From assembly GCA_019925105.1 (NCBI GenBank), contig JAHGAU010000010.1, forward strand, positions 1,550,001 to 1,614,000: a DNA stretch of 64,000 bases, given 5' to 3'. The notes beneath the pieces were generated by a model, which made no database searches, was not told the origin of the DNA, and saw only the letters and a program-made list of their open reading frames with translations. This document shows, piece by piece, positions 42,837 to 55,090 of this stretch; positions within the stretch are counted from its first letter, which is position 1, and the number at the start of each line of letters is the position of its first letter. The stretch is from Niebla homalea. Taxonomy: Eukaryota > Ascomycota > Lecanoromycetes > Lecanorales > Ramalinaceae. A program made the translations under genes and the position numbers.

Positions 42837-44086
42837 AAAGTTTATAAAAGAAAATAAATATAATAAAAAAAAAAAAAAAAGGCAATAATAATAATAAGTA
42901 TAATAGAATTATAATAAAGGTTTATTAAGAATAACGGGATATCTTATAAATCTTAAAGAGAACGTTACCGATAATTTTATTAAGATTTATAATAAAGCGG
43001 GAAGAATATTAAAACCTTTTATCCGTCTTAATTAAGCGAAGAAATATTATATAATATATTATATTATCTTTAATTTAAATAATTTTATTTTAAGATTATT
43101 TTTACTTATTATATATTCCTTAAACGTTAACTTTAACGGATATAATATATTTATTAATTTAAGTATTTAAAATAACGGAAAAATTAAGTATTATAAAATT
43201 AAGATTAACGATTTTATGTATATTTAATTTATATTACGCTTAATTAATAAGTAATTAATAAATTAAATTAATAAATTTAATAAAAATAAAATAATCCGAA
43301 CCGGTTATTATCCTTTTAATATTATTATAAAGGAATATTACGATAAAAATAATAAAAATATATACGGGCGTTTAATAATTTAAGTTAAATAATATTATTT
43401 TTAATATTAAGGTTTATAATTATTATACGGTAAAGAAAAAAAGAGTTAATATATATATTGTCCTTTATATAAAGATAAGTATTATAAAATCCTTACGTAA
43501 AAAATTAAAAATTACGTTAAAATTTAAAGGTTTTTAAGTTATTTAAAAGATATTATTATTAAGGAGGCTTATTAAAATACGGGAAAGTTGTTAACCTTAA
43601 ATTTAAAGAAATTAATTTATTATATAAAGGATTTAATTAAAGTACCGGAAGTAAAAATTAAAGTATTTAAGAAAATATATAAAAGAAAAGAAAATAAAAT
43701 AAAATCTAATAATAAAAAGAACTTGGGAAATAAGGTAAAGTCTGGTGGTAAATTAAGCTTAAGAAGTAAAACGAAGTTTAATAATAAAGTAATTTTAAGG
43801 GACGGATCTAAAAATAATAATAATAATATTTTCAGCGTAAATAATATAAAAAACCTTTTAAATCTTATATAATATAAGAAGTTTTAATAATTTTATAATA
43901 ATCTGAATAATCCGACTTTAACGGTAATAAGCAATATAATAAATATAAGAATAGGATATATACGGCCGTATTAAAGGATAATAAACGATTAAGCCCGTAA
44001 ATAATTAAATTATATAATTTTATTAATACTTAACGTTTACCTTTTATTTATTTATTTTTACTATTAATTTATTACTAAATATTAAA

Positions 44087-44113
44087 ATTACGCGGCGCGG
44101 TTTTAATATTTAA
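44087..44113. repeat. 27-bp GC-rich motif, copy 1
   Basis: Reads ATTACGCGGCGCGG followed by TTTTAATATTTAA. A second copy at 55064-55090 matches at 25 of 27 positions and a weaker copy lies at about 58094-58118. Such GC-rich islands are rare in this AT-rich block and may mark element termini. Confidence 0.55.
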
Positions 44114-44180
44114 TAGTAATTTATTATTATAATGCTAATTAGGAAATAGTAATATTTAAGATAAATAATTATAATATTAT

Positions 44181-44324
44181 TGTTGGTGTATGGACCAAAA
44201 AGTGTGATAATGTATGAATAATAATTCTACCTAAAGGATGGGAGCATTATAAGGATGCCTATCCTCTACGTATAAAGGGTGTCCTATACCTATCAATGCT
44301 CCCATATATATGCTATATATAATA
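44181..44324 (-). repeat. Left LTR (3' LTR of the minus-strand element)
   Basis: 144 bp, same length as the right LTR with no indel. It differs at 17 positions by hand alignment, all A/G or C/T transitions; this copy carries the A or T form at 11 of them. Preceded by ATTAT. Confidence 0.88.
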
Positions 44325-46989
44325 AATACCATTAAAAGAAAAAAGGCCACTGTTTATAATAACGTTCACCTTAATATACCAATATAAATATTAATACCCA
44401 ATAATGCGTTATATTCCCTATATCCTATATTCTTATATTAAAATCTTATTTAATTTTACGGGGGCGGTTGCGATTACGCTTAAAACGGAGCGTATGAAGA
44501 ATATTAATAGATAATAAGGGTATTATTTCGGTAAATACCGATAATAAAATAATACGAAGTTTATTATAACGGGTAATAACGACGTTATTAAATTCGGGAT
44601 ACGTAGTATAGAATTAGGTAATAAGTCTAAATATAACTTTAATAATAAAAGCTTATTATTATATTTTATACCTTAAGTAACTTATTTAATTAAGTATTTA
44701 TTATCTTTTTCCTTATAAATAATCCTTTTAATAATATATTCTTCCTTATTTTTAGAATTTACTTTAAATATAAACGGTGTATTATAATTAAGTTATTTAT
44801 TAAAAGGGTTTTTTATTAAATTATTAATTAACTTAAATATATTAATTAAAATAACCGGTATTATCTTTATATTAACGGGTAATTTAAGCTTATATATAAG
44901 ATAATTAATTTTCTTAATAATAAAGAAAGGTCCGGTACGTTATTAATATAATTTATAGTTTTTAATACCGGGGATATTATATTTATAATATAATTTTAAA
45001 TAAACCAAATTATTAATATTAAATTAAATTAACTTATAGTTTTAATTATACCGGAATTTAATTATTATTTACGTAAATTTCAATATATCCTATATTTCTT
45101 TACGATTTTATAATCGAAATATATCGTATTTAAAAATTAAAGAGATTATTAAAAAATTTAAGGGGTTACGGATATTTATATTATAATAAATTTTATTTAA
45201 AATAAATTTAATTAACGTTAACTTTAAATTATTTAAAATACCTTAAATATATAAGATAATATTTATTTAATTATAATCCGGATACGTAATTATAAAATAA
45301 TATAATATAATTTTAATTATTTAATTAATCTATTTTAATTAACCGTTAATTTAAGGGTAATATATATTAAACGTAAGAATATAAGTATCTATTTCTTTAA
45401 ATATAAATTTCTAAAATACGGAAATAAATTTACGATTTTTATTTAATATAATATCGGAGGGAATATTTTAATTTTATCTTATTAATTCTATTAATAGTAA
45501 TTTTGCTTAATTATTAACCTTAAATTTAATATTATTAAAAAGTAAAAGTACCCGTTTAAAGAACTTATTAATAACGGTAAAGAGTATATTATAATTATAT
45601 TAATTTAATAAAATAGTAATAAAATTTATATAAATAATATAAAAGATAATTAACGGGCTTAAAATTAATTAAAACGATTTATAAAATATATATTTTTTAA
45701 TTTAATTTAAATTATACTTAAAGTAATACGTAATATATTTCCGTAATTATTTACTTAACTTAAATAAATATATTGAATTCATTAATTTATTATAGGATCG
45801 GTTAAAGTTATTATATAGTAAATTATTATATACTTATTAAAAGATTGCTTTTTTAAGTTTATTAAGTATATATAATTATAATAAATAATTAACGGATTTT
45901 AAATTATAAATAAGGTTATTTTTTAATATAAAACGCAATTTAATTTTTATATCTTATAAATTTAATTTTTCCTTAATTATTAAGACTTTCTATAATTTTA
46001 TTTATATTTTATTTTTTATATATTCTTTTTTAATCTGCTTTTTAAATTTATTTAAGATATAAATATAATAAAAAATAGTTAATTTATTATTATTTACGTT
46101 ATTGAGAATTCCGATTTCTATAAATAAAGTTTATATATTATTAATTAATAATAAAAGTACGTTAAAAATAATATTTATTAAATCCGATTTATAACGTAAT
46201 AAAATATTAAATATTAATAAATATTATAATACGTAAATTAAGCGGAGATTAAGCTTATTAATTATAAAAATCTTTAAATTAATTTATCTAAAAATATTAA
46301 TAATTACGTTATAATTTATAAAAATTATATAATTAAATTTATAATAATTCGTTTTAATTAAGTATTTAATTTTACGTATGACCTAGATTATACCTATAGT
46401 TTTTAACTTTATAAGTTAATAATTTTTTTTTATTATATTTAAGCTTTTATTAAGGGATATTATTAATTATATTTTATTATATATAATTTTTAATAAATTA
46501 TTAATCTCCGTAATATTATAAAATAACGGGTTATCCTTAATATAATATATTATAATTATAATATTTAATTCCTTTAATATATTAATATTAATAAATAAGG
46601 GTTAATTAAGATTATAATATATAAGAAATAACGGTTTTAAAAACGCGTTTTTTAAATCCTTAAAAGTACGGTCCTTTTTTTAAGTAAATATAAACTTAAT
46701 CCGAAATATCCTTTATTTACGGCGTAAACCGGTATACTTTAAATTTACTTTTTTAAAATCTATAATAAAAAAGGTTTTATATACTTAAAGTAAAATAATA
46801 TATTAAGTATAATTCTTTATTCCGGTACGTAATTAATTTATAAAACCAAAGAAGATTTTAAAATTTCTTAATAAGTCGGGAAATTTAAGGTTTTATATAA
46901 CCTTAATTTTATTATTAAGCGTAAATATCCTTAAAGAATTAACTTATTAATTAAGGAGTTTAATCGTAAGGTAACTGATAAATAATTTT

Positions 46990-47210
46990 ATCGGCGAAAG
47001 GTCTACGCGTTTATCTTTAAGAATCTGAAAGACTTGGCGCAGGTGAATAATATGCTCCTCCAACGAATAACTGAAAATGATTATGTCATCCACGAATACT
47101 CGTTTGTCTTTACATATATGGAGGACTGCCTTTGAAACCCATTAATGCAACCGAAGATTCCTCCTGACCCCTATAGGAGACAATCCAGAGTTTATGCCGA
47201 TCGGATTTAT
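46990..47210 (-). pseudogene. Reverse transcriptase fragment spared from RIP
   Basis: A ~220-bp island of normal base composition within heavily AT-shifted sequence. On the minus strand it encodes KAVLHICKDKRVFVDDIIIF, then SYSLEEHIIHLRQVFQILKD and KRVDLSP: the RT catalytic motif (F-V-D-D) and the following thumb helix of Ty3/gypsy-type enzymes. Both catalytic Asp codons are intact here while flanking frames are destroyed. Confidence 0.8.
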
Positions 47211-50149
47211 ATATGAAAAATTAATAGAAATAACCGCGGGTATCGATTACGGTAATATATTTATAATTTATAATTAAAGAAATTATTTCCTATTATAATA
47301 ATAACGGATATAAATCGGAAATCGTAATTTTATTAAATAATTAAATATTAATTATAATACGGCCTTTACGTCCGTTTAAAATATCGTATTAAATAATAAA
47401 AATAAAATATAAAAATTCTATAAATTATATAGATTAATATAACTTACCCTTATTATATATTTTATTTAAAGCTTAATTTATAATTTTTTAATTTTTATAT
47501 TTAATATTATATATTTTCTTAAGTTTAATAATTATATTAAATTAAAAATTAATAAATATATATTAATTTTCTAGAATATTAATTATAATACCGTTATCTT
47601 TAAAAATATTATTAAATTCTTTAACGATATTACTTAATTAAACTTATATATCTTTATTATATATATAAATTTTAACGCCGTTAAATAAAACCTATTTTTT
47701 ACGGTTATTAATTTATAATAACCGGTTTAAGTAGGTCTTTAAATAATTAAAAGTTATAAAAATTATTCCGAAGAATATAAGGATTAATATTATTATTATA
47801 GTAATTTTATAAATTTATAACTTAGATTTTTAAATCCTTTATTTATAAGTAATAAGTAATATTAATAAACTTAAAATTATTATATAATAAAGTTATAAAA
47901 GTAAATTATATAAAATTCTAAGTTTTATTTTATATAATAAGTTAACTTTTTAATTAATATCGTTTTTAATTTAAATAATTAATATTTTTAAGTTAATAAT
48001 ATACGTAAATATATTATTTTAGAATTTAAAATTATAAGATAATATTAATTACGGTTTAAAGATAAAATCCGGGACTTCAGTAATTCTTTTAAAGTCCCTT
48101 TTTTCTAATATATAATTAATACTTATATTATATTATAAGCTAAGACTTAAGTTTATTATTTTATATAAATTATACGTTATAGCTACGTTACTTCCTTTAT
48201 AAAAGTAATTACCTTAATATTTATATTTTTATAAGTATTAATAATATATTTTTAATTATTAAAATTAATTATTATTTTATTAAAAGTTATAATATTAATA
48301 ATAATCAGAATATTAATAAGTAAATTACGTATTAAATAAATTTCAACCGAGATTTTTCTTAAGATAAATATTATATTCTTTTTTCTTAAGAAGAATAAAT
48401 TAAGTATTATAAATTTATCGGTAATTAACTTAAAATTATTAACGTTTATAACCGGAATTAACTTAAATAATTTCTGGATTTTAAAATTTAAATCTAGAAT
48501 TTAAGAGAATATAATATTATAATTAATAATTATAATAAAATACCCGTTATTTATATAGAAGTCTATTACGGGTAAATTAAGGGTAAATTAAACTTTACTT
48601 ATAATATATTAATATACCTTAAAGGTAAAACTTATAAAATACGTACTCCTTATTACGGTAAAGTTAATAATTATAGGTAATATATTATTAATTTATTAAG
48701 CTTATATATATTAATTATTAACGGATTAAATCCGTTAATTCAACGGAAAAACCTTAAAAGTACTTAAGTTTATTCTTTTTAATTTTTAATAATTATATTT
48801 AAAATAAATAAAAAGTTTATTTTATAATAAGTACTTTAATACGTATTTAATATATTAATAACGTATAAGGAATAAATATATAAAATATACTTTTTTTATA
48901 GTAAAGTTATTATTATCTTAAGATCCTTTTAATTTTTCCTTATTAAATAACGTATTTTCCTTTTCTTTATTTTTAAGTATAAAGGCTTAATTAATCCTTT
49001 ATTCTATATAATACGTTCAGTATTTAAAATCGGACCCTTTTCTTAAGGGCCCTGATTTTCCTTAATTTAATATTAATATTTTCTTTTATAACGTTAAAAA
49101 TAATTATTATTATCCTTTTTCTTAAAAAGGTATATATCGTAAGTTTTATTTTATCTATATATTTAAGAAAATAACGTTAATAATTAAAAAGAAAAACCGG
49201 TTTCTGAATTTTCTATGAAATTCCGGTTATTTTAAAATAACGTATCCGTTTTACGATTTTACGGATATATTTATAAAGGTATATAATATTTTATAACGTA
49301 AACTTATTAATTATATTTAAATTTATTTATAAGCTTAAGGTAATTATTAATAATAATAATTATAATTGGTAATCGTAAATCCCGTTAAAATTTTAAGTTT
49401 AACCCGTTATAAATAAGCATAAGTTAATTTTAAATATTATTAAAATTTAACATACGTATAATCCGTAAAATAATCTACGTATATTTATAAGGCTCCCGGT
49501 TTTAAAAAATATTATTTATAATATACTTTTTAATAATTAAAATATTTAAGCCGACTTATTAAGGTAATTTAAATTTAACGATAATTTAAGAAGTTTATTT
49601 AATTAAATTATTATTATATTTAATAAGTTGTTTCTCGGTATTTAATAACTTTATAGTATATTACTTTAAAGTGGTACCTTTTAAGTATAATTATAGGTTA
49701 TTCCGTAGTAATTATATATTTATTATTTAAATAATATCCTTTAATCGATCGATAAAGATATATATATCCCGGAAAAAATTATATTTTCCGGAATACTTAA
49801 TTATAAAAACTATATTGGAAAACTTATTTTTATAAAAAGGTTAAAAAATCCGATATTACCGGGATTAAAATTTATTAATCGGTTTAACTATAAGTTTTTT
49901 ATTAATTATATTACGTTATTAAGAAAAAGGAATAAATTATTATTAAGATTATTTTACTATTAACCTTATATAATAATAAAAATTAATTCTTAAATTATAC
50001 CCCGTAATTATATTATTTACTCTTTAATAAAACCTATTATTTTTAATTAATTAAGCGGATTAATAGATTAAGTAAAAATTACTTCTTTAATAAAGGTACC
50101 TCTTATTTAATATAATAAACCTGGGTTTAATAAACTCGATTCTGATGTA

Positions 50150-50340
50150 CCAAATTTATTGGGCTCGGATTCCGGTTCAATACTTGGAGCCGGAGGGGAG
50201 CGTCGTAATACTAACGCTGATATAAAAGGTGAATCTGGTGGCTACTGCAATGGTGGCTGCTGTAAAGGTGGAAAACTGTCTGGCAGAAATGGTGGTCTTA
50301 CGGTATTAAGTTTCTAAGGACTCTAACCGTATCGACGTAA
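50150..50340 (-). pseudogene. Gag-like Pro-rich fragment, lightly RIP-altered
   Basis: Second island of near-normal composition, close to the 5' LTR of the minus-strand element. The minus strand reads RPPFLPDSFPPLQQPPLQ, a TAG, PPDSPFIS..., RRSPPAPSIEPESEPNKFG. The single TAG is where CAG would be expected. A low-complexity Gag N-terminus is the likely identity. Confidence 0.6.
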
Positions 50341-50926
50341 TTTAAACCTGCCTGACTTCGTTAAGGTTAATAACGATCTATATAGTAATTATAACGATAA
50401 TAAAACGTCTTTAAAGTATAATAGATTACGCTAAAATATTAAAGGGTTTAAAATCTAGTTTTTAAGAATTAAATTAAGAAAAGTAATAAGTTTTATTACT
50501 TCAGAAGATTTTAATTAAAGTAATCTATTTATAGTAAATATAGTTCTTAAGTTACTTAATCGTTAATTATTCTTAATTATTTAAATAACTTTTTTTAAAG
50601 TTAAATATAAAATCGCCGTAACTATTAAGTTACCGGATTTCAGTAGGGCGTTTAATTAATATATTAAAGTAATAATATTAAGATCCGGTAATACTTAAGA
50701 AGCCTATAATATATATATTTTCTTTATAATACCGTTTTTAATTTTTCTTTAAAGGTATTTAAAAGCGAATTGAAAACGGTATTTTAAAGGATACAAAATT
50801 AATACCTTTAATACCGCTATAAAGGAAGTATCCGCTATAATTAATAAACTAATACTTTAATTCATATTAGCGGATCTTACGATATACGTTAATATAATGT
50901 TAATATAAGTAATTATTGCTACTATT

Positions 50927-51070
50927 TGTTAATATATGGACCAAAAAGTGTAATAATATATAAATAATGATTCTACCTGAAGGATGGGAGCATCATAAGG
51001 ATGCCTGTCCTCTACGTACAAAGGGTGTCCTACACCTATCAATGCTCCCATGTACATGCTGCATATAACA
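50927..51070 (-). repeat. Right LTR (5' LTR of the minus-strand element)
   Basis: 144 bp, TG...CA ends, followed by ATTAT. It contains a perfect internal inverted repeat ATGGGAGCAT (50984-50993) / ATGCTCCCAT (51042-51051). Less mutated than the left LTR at most differing sites. Confidence 0.88.
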
Positions 51071-54000
51071 ATTATTAAAAAATAAATAAATTAAAAAGGG
51101 TACTTAAAGAAATATTTTATTAATAATTTCAGAGTTTCCTTAATATTTCCCTTATTAATTAACCTTTCTTTATTATTATAATACCTATTTTAGCTTTAAT
51201 CGCTATAAGCTTAATTAATTTAATTAATATTAATAATTACGTTGTTAATAGTATTTTTAAAAAGGTTTTTAAGTAAATTAAAATTCATAATTTAATATAA
51301 AAATAGTTAAATAACGTTATAGAAATCTTTAATATTACTTCGGAAAGATAGGAAATCCATAAAGCTATTATTATTAAAGCTTAAACGATTATATTATAAA
51401 ATTAATTATAAAAGGTTAAATTCGTTAATAAGAAAAATACTATATAAGAATTATAATCGCCTATTATTAAGAGTATTATTAATATTTTCCGGTTTAAATA
51501 ACCTTTTATAATTAATTTTATAATATAATCGTTTAAGCTTTAATATAAAAACGAAAAAAAGGCGGTAATTTAAATAATTTAATTAAAGTAAACCGTTAAC
51601 ATTATAAATTAGACCTTTAAAATTATATCGGAAGGTACTTTAATATCGATAATCTTAATATTTAAAAAAATAGATTTACCGTAAGTGAAGCAATTAATTA
51701 CTTAAGTTACGTTAAAAAGGCTACGGGAGATTAAGACCGGGAGAAACTCCGAACGACGGATTATTATTAAGGATTAATGTATTCTTAATAATATAGATTT
51801 AATAATAATTACTTAATTAAAGGATTTTTTTCTATTAAATACTTAAGAAATACTCGATTATAAATTAACGGACCGCATTCTAAAGGTCGATAATTATTTA
51901 TAAATTAATAAAGATAATATACCGTAAAGTACCGAATAATTATAGGATAATTAGGATAAGTTAAAGTTAACCGATTCTTTAAATAATACGGAGTAAAAAG
52001 AAAATATCCAAGATATAAAGGAAAATATTTAAAATACGGAAACGGAAAAAAGTATTATTATTCCCGGAAAACCTCGGAAATAAATATATTATTATAATAT
52101 TAACCGTTTTATAATTAATCGGTTAAATTACGCGGATCCCTTTAACGTAAATATAAATAGATATAATATTATTTTTAATACCTTAAGGGTATATATTAAA
52201 GTAAAACGGCGGAAGTTAAAAAATAAGTTAATTAATTATTATTAATATCTTTTTAAAATTATTAATTTCCTTAATTTATAAATAAAGAATATAAAATATT
52301 AAGAACTATATTATTAACTTTTAATATATTAATAGTATTACGCTTATTTTAAAGAGTTTTAAACGTAAAATAAATTCTCTATATAGTTTTAATTTAATAC
52401 TTAATTAAAAATTAAAATTAATAGTTTAAATATTTACGTAATCCCCTTATTAAATAATTATTATTATATAATATCTCCGATAATATAATTAAGAATATCG
52501 TAAATATAATTATTAATCTTAAATTTTATATTCTTTAAGAAAAAGATAATAATTTAATTATTAACGATTTCTTTAATTAATTATAAAAAAACGATATTAT
52601 TAATCTCCTATTAAAAGAATTTAATATATATAATTATTATTAAAAAGAACGTAATAGTATTAATAATAAAGGTTAATTATAAACGATAATTTATTCTTTT
52701 ACTTAATAGATTATTTAGTAAAATATTATATATTAAGTATTATATACCTATTTTCGTTTAAACCGTAACTTAAAACTTATAATATATCCTTATTATATAA
52801 AGTATATCCGCCCTTAAAATACGATTTTATTCCGATATATTAATATAAATATTCCTTTATATTTAAAGAATAATTATAAAAATAATATTATTTAAGGCTC
52901 CATTTTATTTAATAATAAAACGGATTATAATTATATAGAGATTATACCCGGGTTCTATCGGTTTATCGTAATTTAATAAATTAATATTAAGAATAAAAAG
53001 AAAATCGTTTTTACGTTAAACGATTACGTTTATAATATTAAGGATATATAAATAAAGGGGGATATAAAGGTATTTAACGATTTTATATTAATACCGGTTA
53101 TTAAGGGAAATATATAAATTAATAAACTTAAAATTATATACGGTTTAATAAAGAACCGCGATGATAATTTAAGGAGAACGATTTTACCCTAATTCGTCGG
53201 AATTTAAAAGGACGGCGAAATATTAAATAACATAAAGTTTAAAAGATAAAGTTATTTAAGTAATTATTATTTAATATAAACGGTACTGGACTTTATACCT
53301 TTAAGTTTTATTAATAAATACGGTCGGTTCCTATATAAGTTCCTGGTATCAATATAACTTATTCTTAAAAGCTTTATTTTTAATATCCTTTTTTATAAAG
53401 TCTTATAAGATAATTTTTTTATTTAAATTAAAATAAATAAATTCCTTTAAGTTAATTTAATAATTATAAAATAAATAATTATTAATTATTACCGGAATAT
53501 AATTTATACGGTCCGGTCGGTTTATCCGTATATAATAACTATAGAAAAAACCTTCTTTATTATTAAAAGCTTTTATAATATATAAAACGGGTATAAAAAT
53601 AAATAATAAGCAATATTAATCGGTTTTCTTTCTTTAATAATAATTTAAAGTTTATTTATACTTTATTATAAATAACGTTCCTTTTATTTTATAATAAAAA
53701 ATATTATTATACTCCTTAAGTAAAATAACCGTAATATTTTAGTTCTATATATTAATAATAATTAAGAAATAAAATTTAACCTATTTTATCCTTTATTCTT
53801 AATATTATAAAACGTAAATTAAAGTTATTTTTAAGGTTAAGTTAGGTTTTATAATATATATTTTATAAAAATTTAAGGATTATAATCTTTAAGGGGGGAC
53901 GTAATTTAAAGTAAAATCTTTATATAACTTATATATCGCCGGCCGCGCTTTTTATACCGTAGTAATAGGATTAATAAAATAGGTTTTAACGATAAAAAAG

Positions 54001-55063
54001 AACTTTTATAGTAAAATAATTATATTAAATTCCGTTAAATAATATATTAAGGTTACGACCGGCTTATATTCTTAATAAAACTTAAATTTATCCGTATATA
54101 ATTGCTCTTAATTTAATTAGAAATATACTTATAAATAAAACTAAGTAATTAATTTCTTTTCCGCCGTAATAATTAAGCCTAAAAACCTACGGAAATTCTT
54201 ATAAGCTTTTAATATAATATCCCTTTAATTTCTTACTTAAAATTCATTATTATAATTAATTATACTCGAAAACTTATTATTAATATTTAGGATTTAAAAT
54301 TTAATTACTTTAAATTTAATAAATATTAACGTTAACCGGTAAGCGTATTCTTTTTTATTATAATAACCGTTAACTCCGGTTATAATAAGATTATAAATAA
54401 TATAAATTATATTATAACTTTTGCCCTTAAAGATTTTAAATATTTAATAGAATAATTAATCGATATACCTTTTTTAACCTTAAAGGATATAATATCGTTA
54501 TTAAGTAAACTAGATATTATAATAATTTATATTTATAATATTTAATTAATAAAACGGCTTATCCGGCTTAAATTTAATAAGCTTTTTATACTTATTATAA
54601 TTATCGTTAACTTTAAGGATAAGATTTTTAATATAATTAATATTTCCTAATATAATCTCGTAATAATAGGAAAGTAAAAGCTTTTAATAATAAATTTAAT
54701 AGAAAAAAACGTAATATTAATATAAAAATTCTATAGTTTCTTAATTAATCGCTTTATTAACTTAAAGAATTATAAATACGTAAGGCTTAATCTTAAGAAT
54801 ACCGGTCCCGGAGTCGGCGATAATATAACTATAATTAAAATAATAGTTATAAATTAGATTTTAAACTTTATTAAGATATTTACTTATACCGGTTATATTA
54901 ATTAATAAAGGATATAATAACGATAATAGGCCGGTAAACGGTTTAATAATTAAAAGAATTAAAAATAAAATAGCTAAAAAGTTTATTAAATAATTAAAGC
55001 ATTTATACAATATTTAAGGTAACGGGTATAAGCGGAAATAAATTATTATTCTATTATAATATA

Positions 55064-55090
55064 ATTACGCCGCGCGATTTTAATATTTAA
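55064..55090. repeat. 27-bp GC-rich motif, copy 2
   Basis: ATTACGCCGCGCGA followed by TTTTAATATTTAA; 25 of 27 positions match the copy at 44087-44113. Confidence 0.55.

Larger units (their letters stand above)
41931..44175. other. RIP-degraded AT-rich repeat remnant
   Basis: Very low GC, rich in TpA and nearly without CpA. A plus-strand frame from about 42700 to 44000 is nearly coding, with stops mostly TAA or TAG where Gln codons would lie, as RIP produces. Observed fragments are Lys/Asn/Ile-rich, for example GYLINLKENVTDNFIKIYNK near 42937. An open stretch at 43588-43872 is a leftover of this frame and not a gene. The element family is not recognised. Confidence 0.55.
44181..51070 (-). mobile_element. 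Complete LTR retrotransposon, RIP-inactivated, Ty3/gypsy-like, minus strand
   Basis: 6,890 bp bounded by 144-bp direct LTRs (44181-44324 and 50927-51070) that begin TGTT. The flanks are a 5-bp target duplication ATTAT (44176-44180 and 51071-51075). Orientation is minus. Reverse-transcriptase residues FVDDIIIFS are read on the minus strand around 47070-47098. A Pro-rich Gag-like segment lies near the right LTR (50150-50340). Just inside that LTR, the minus strand reads TAGTAGCAAT, which resembles an initiator-Met tRNA primer-binding site after G-to-A change. Internal frames are otherwise full of TAA/TAG. Not capable of encoding a polyprotein as it stands. Confidence 0.88.

Noticed and set aside
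42673..42885. Minus-strand Phe/Ile/Asn-rich 70-residue open frame resembling a membrane protein
   Set aside because: It is the antisense reading of the 15-bp tandem repeat; the hydrophobicity is a by-product of AT-rich repeat units.
43588..43872. 94-residue open frame in the AT-rich block
   Set aside because: Lys/Asn/Ile-rich composition follows from base composition. It lies within a RIP-degraded frame that is closed on both sides and matches no family I know.
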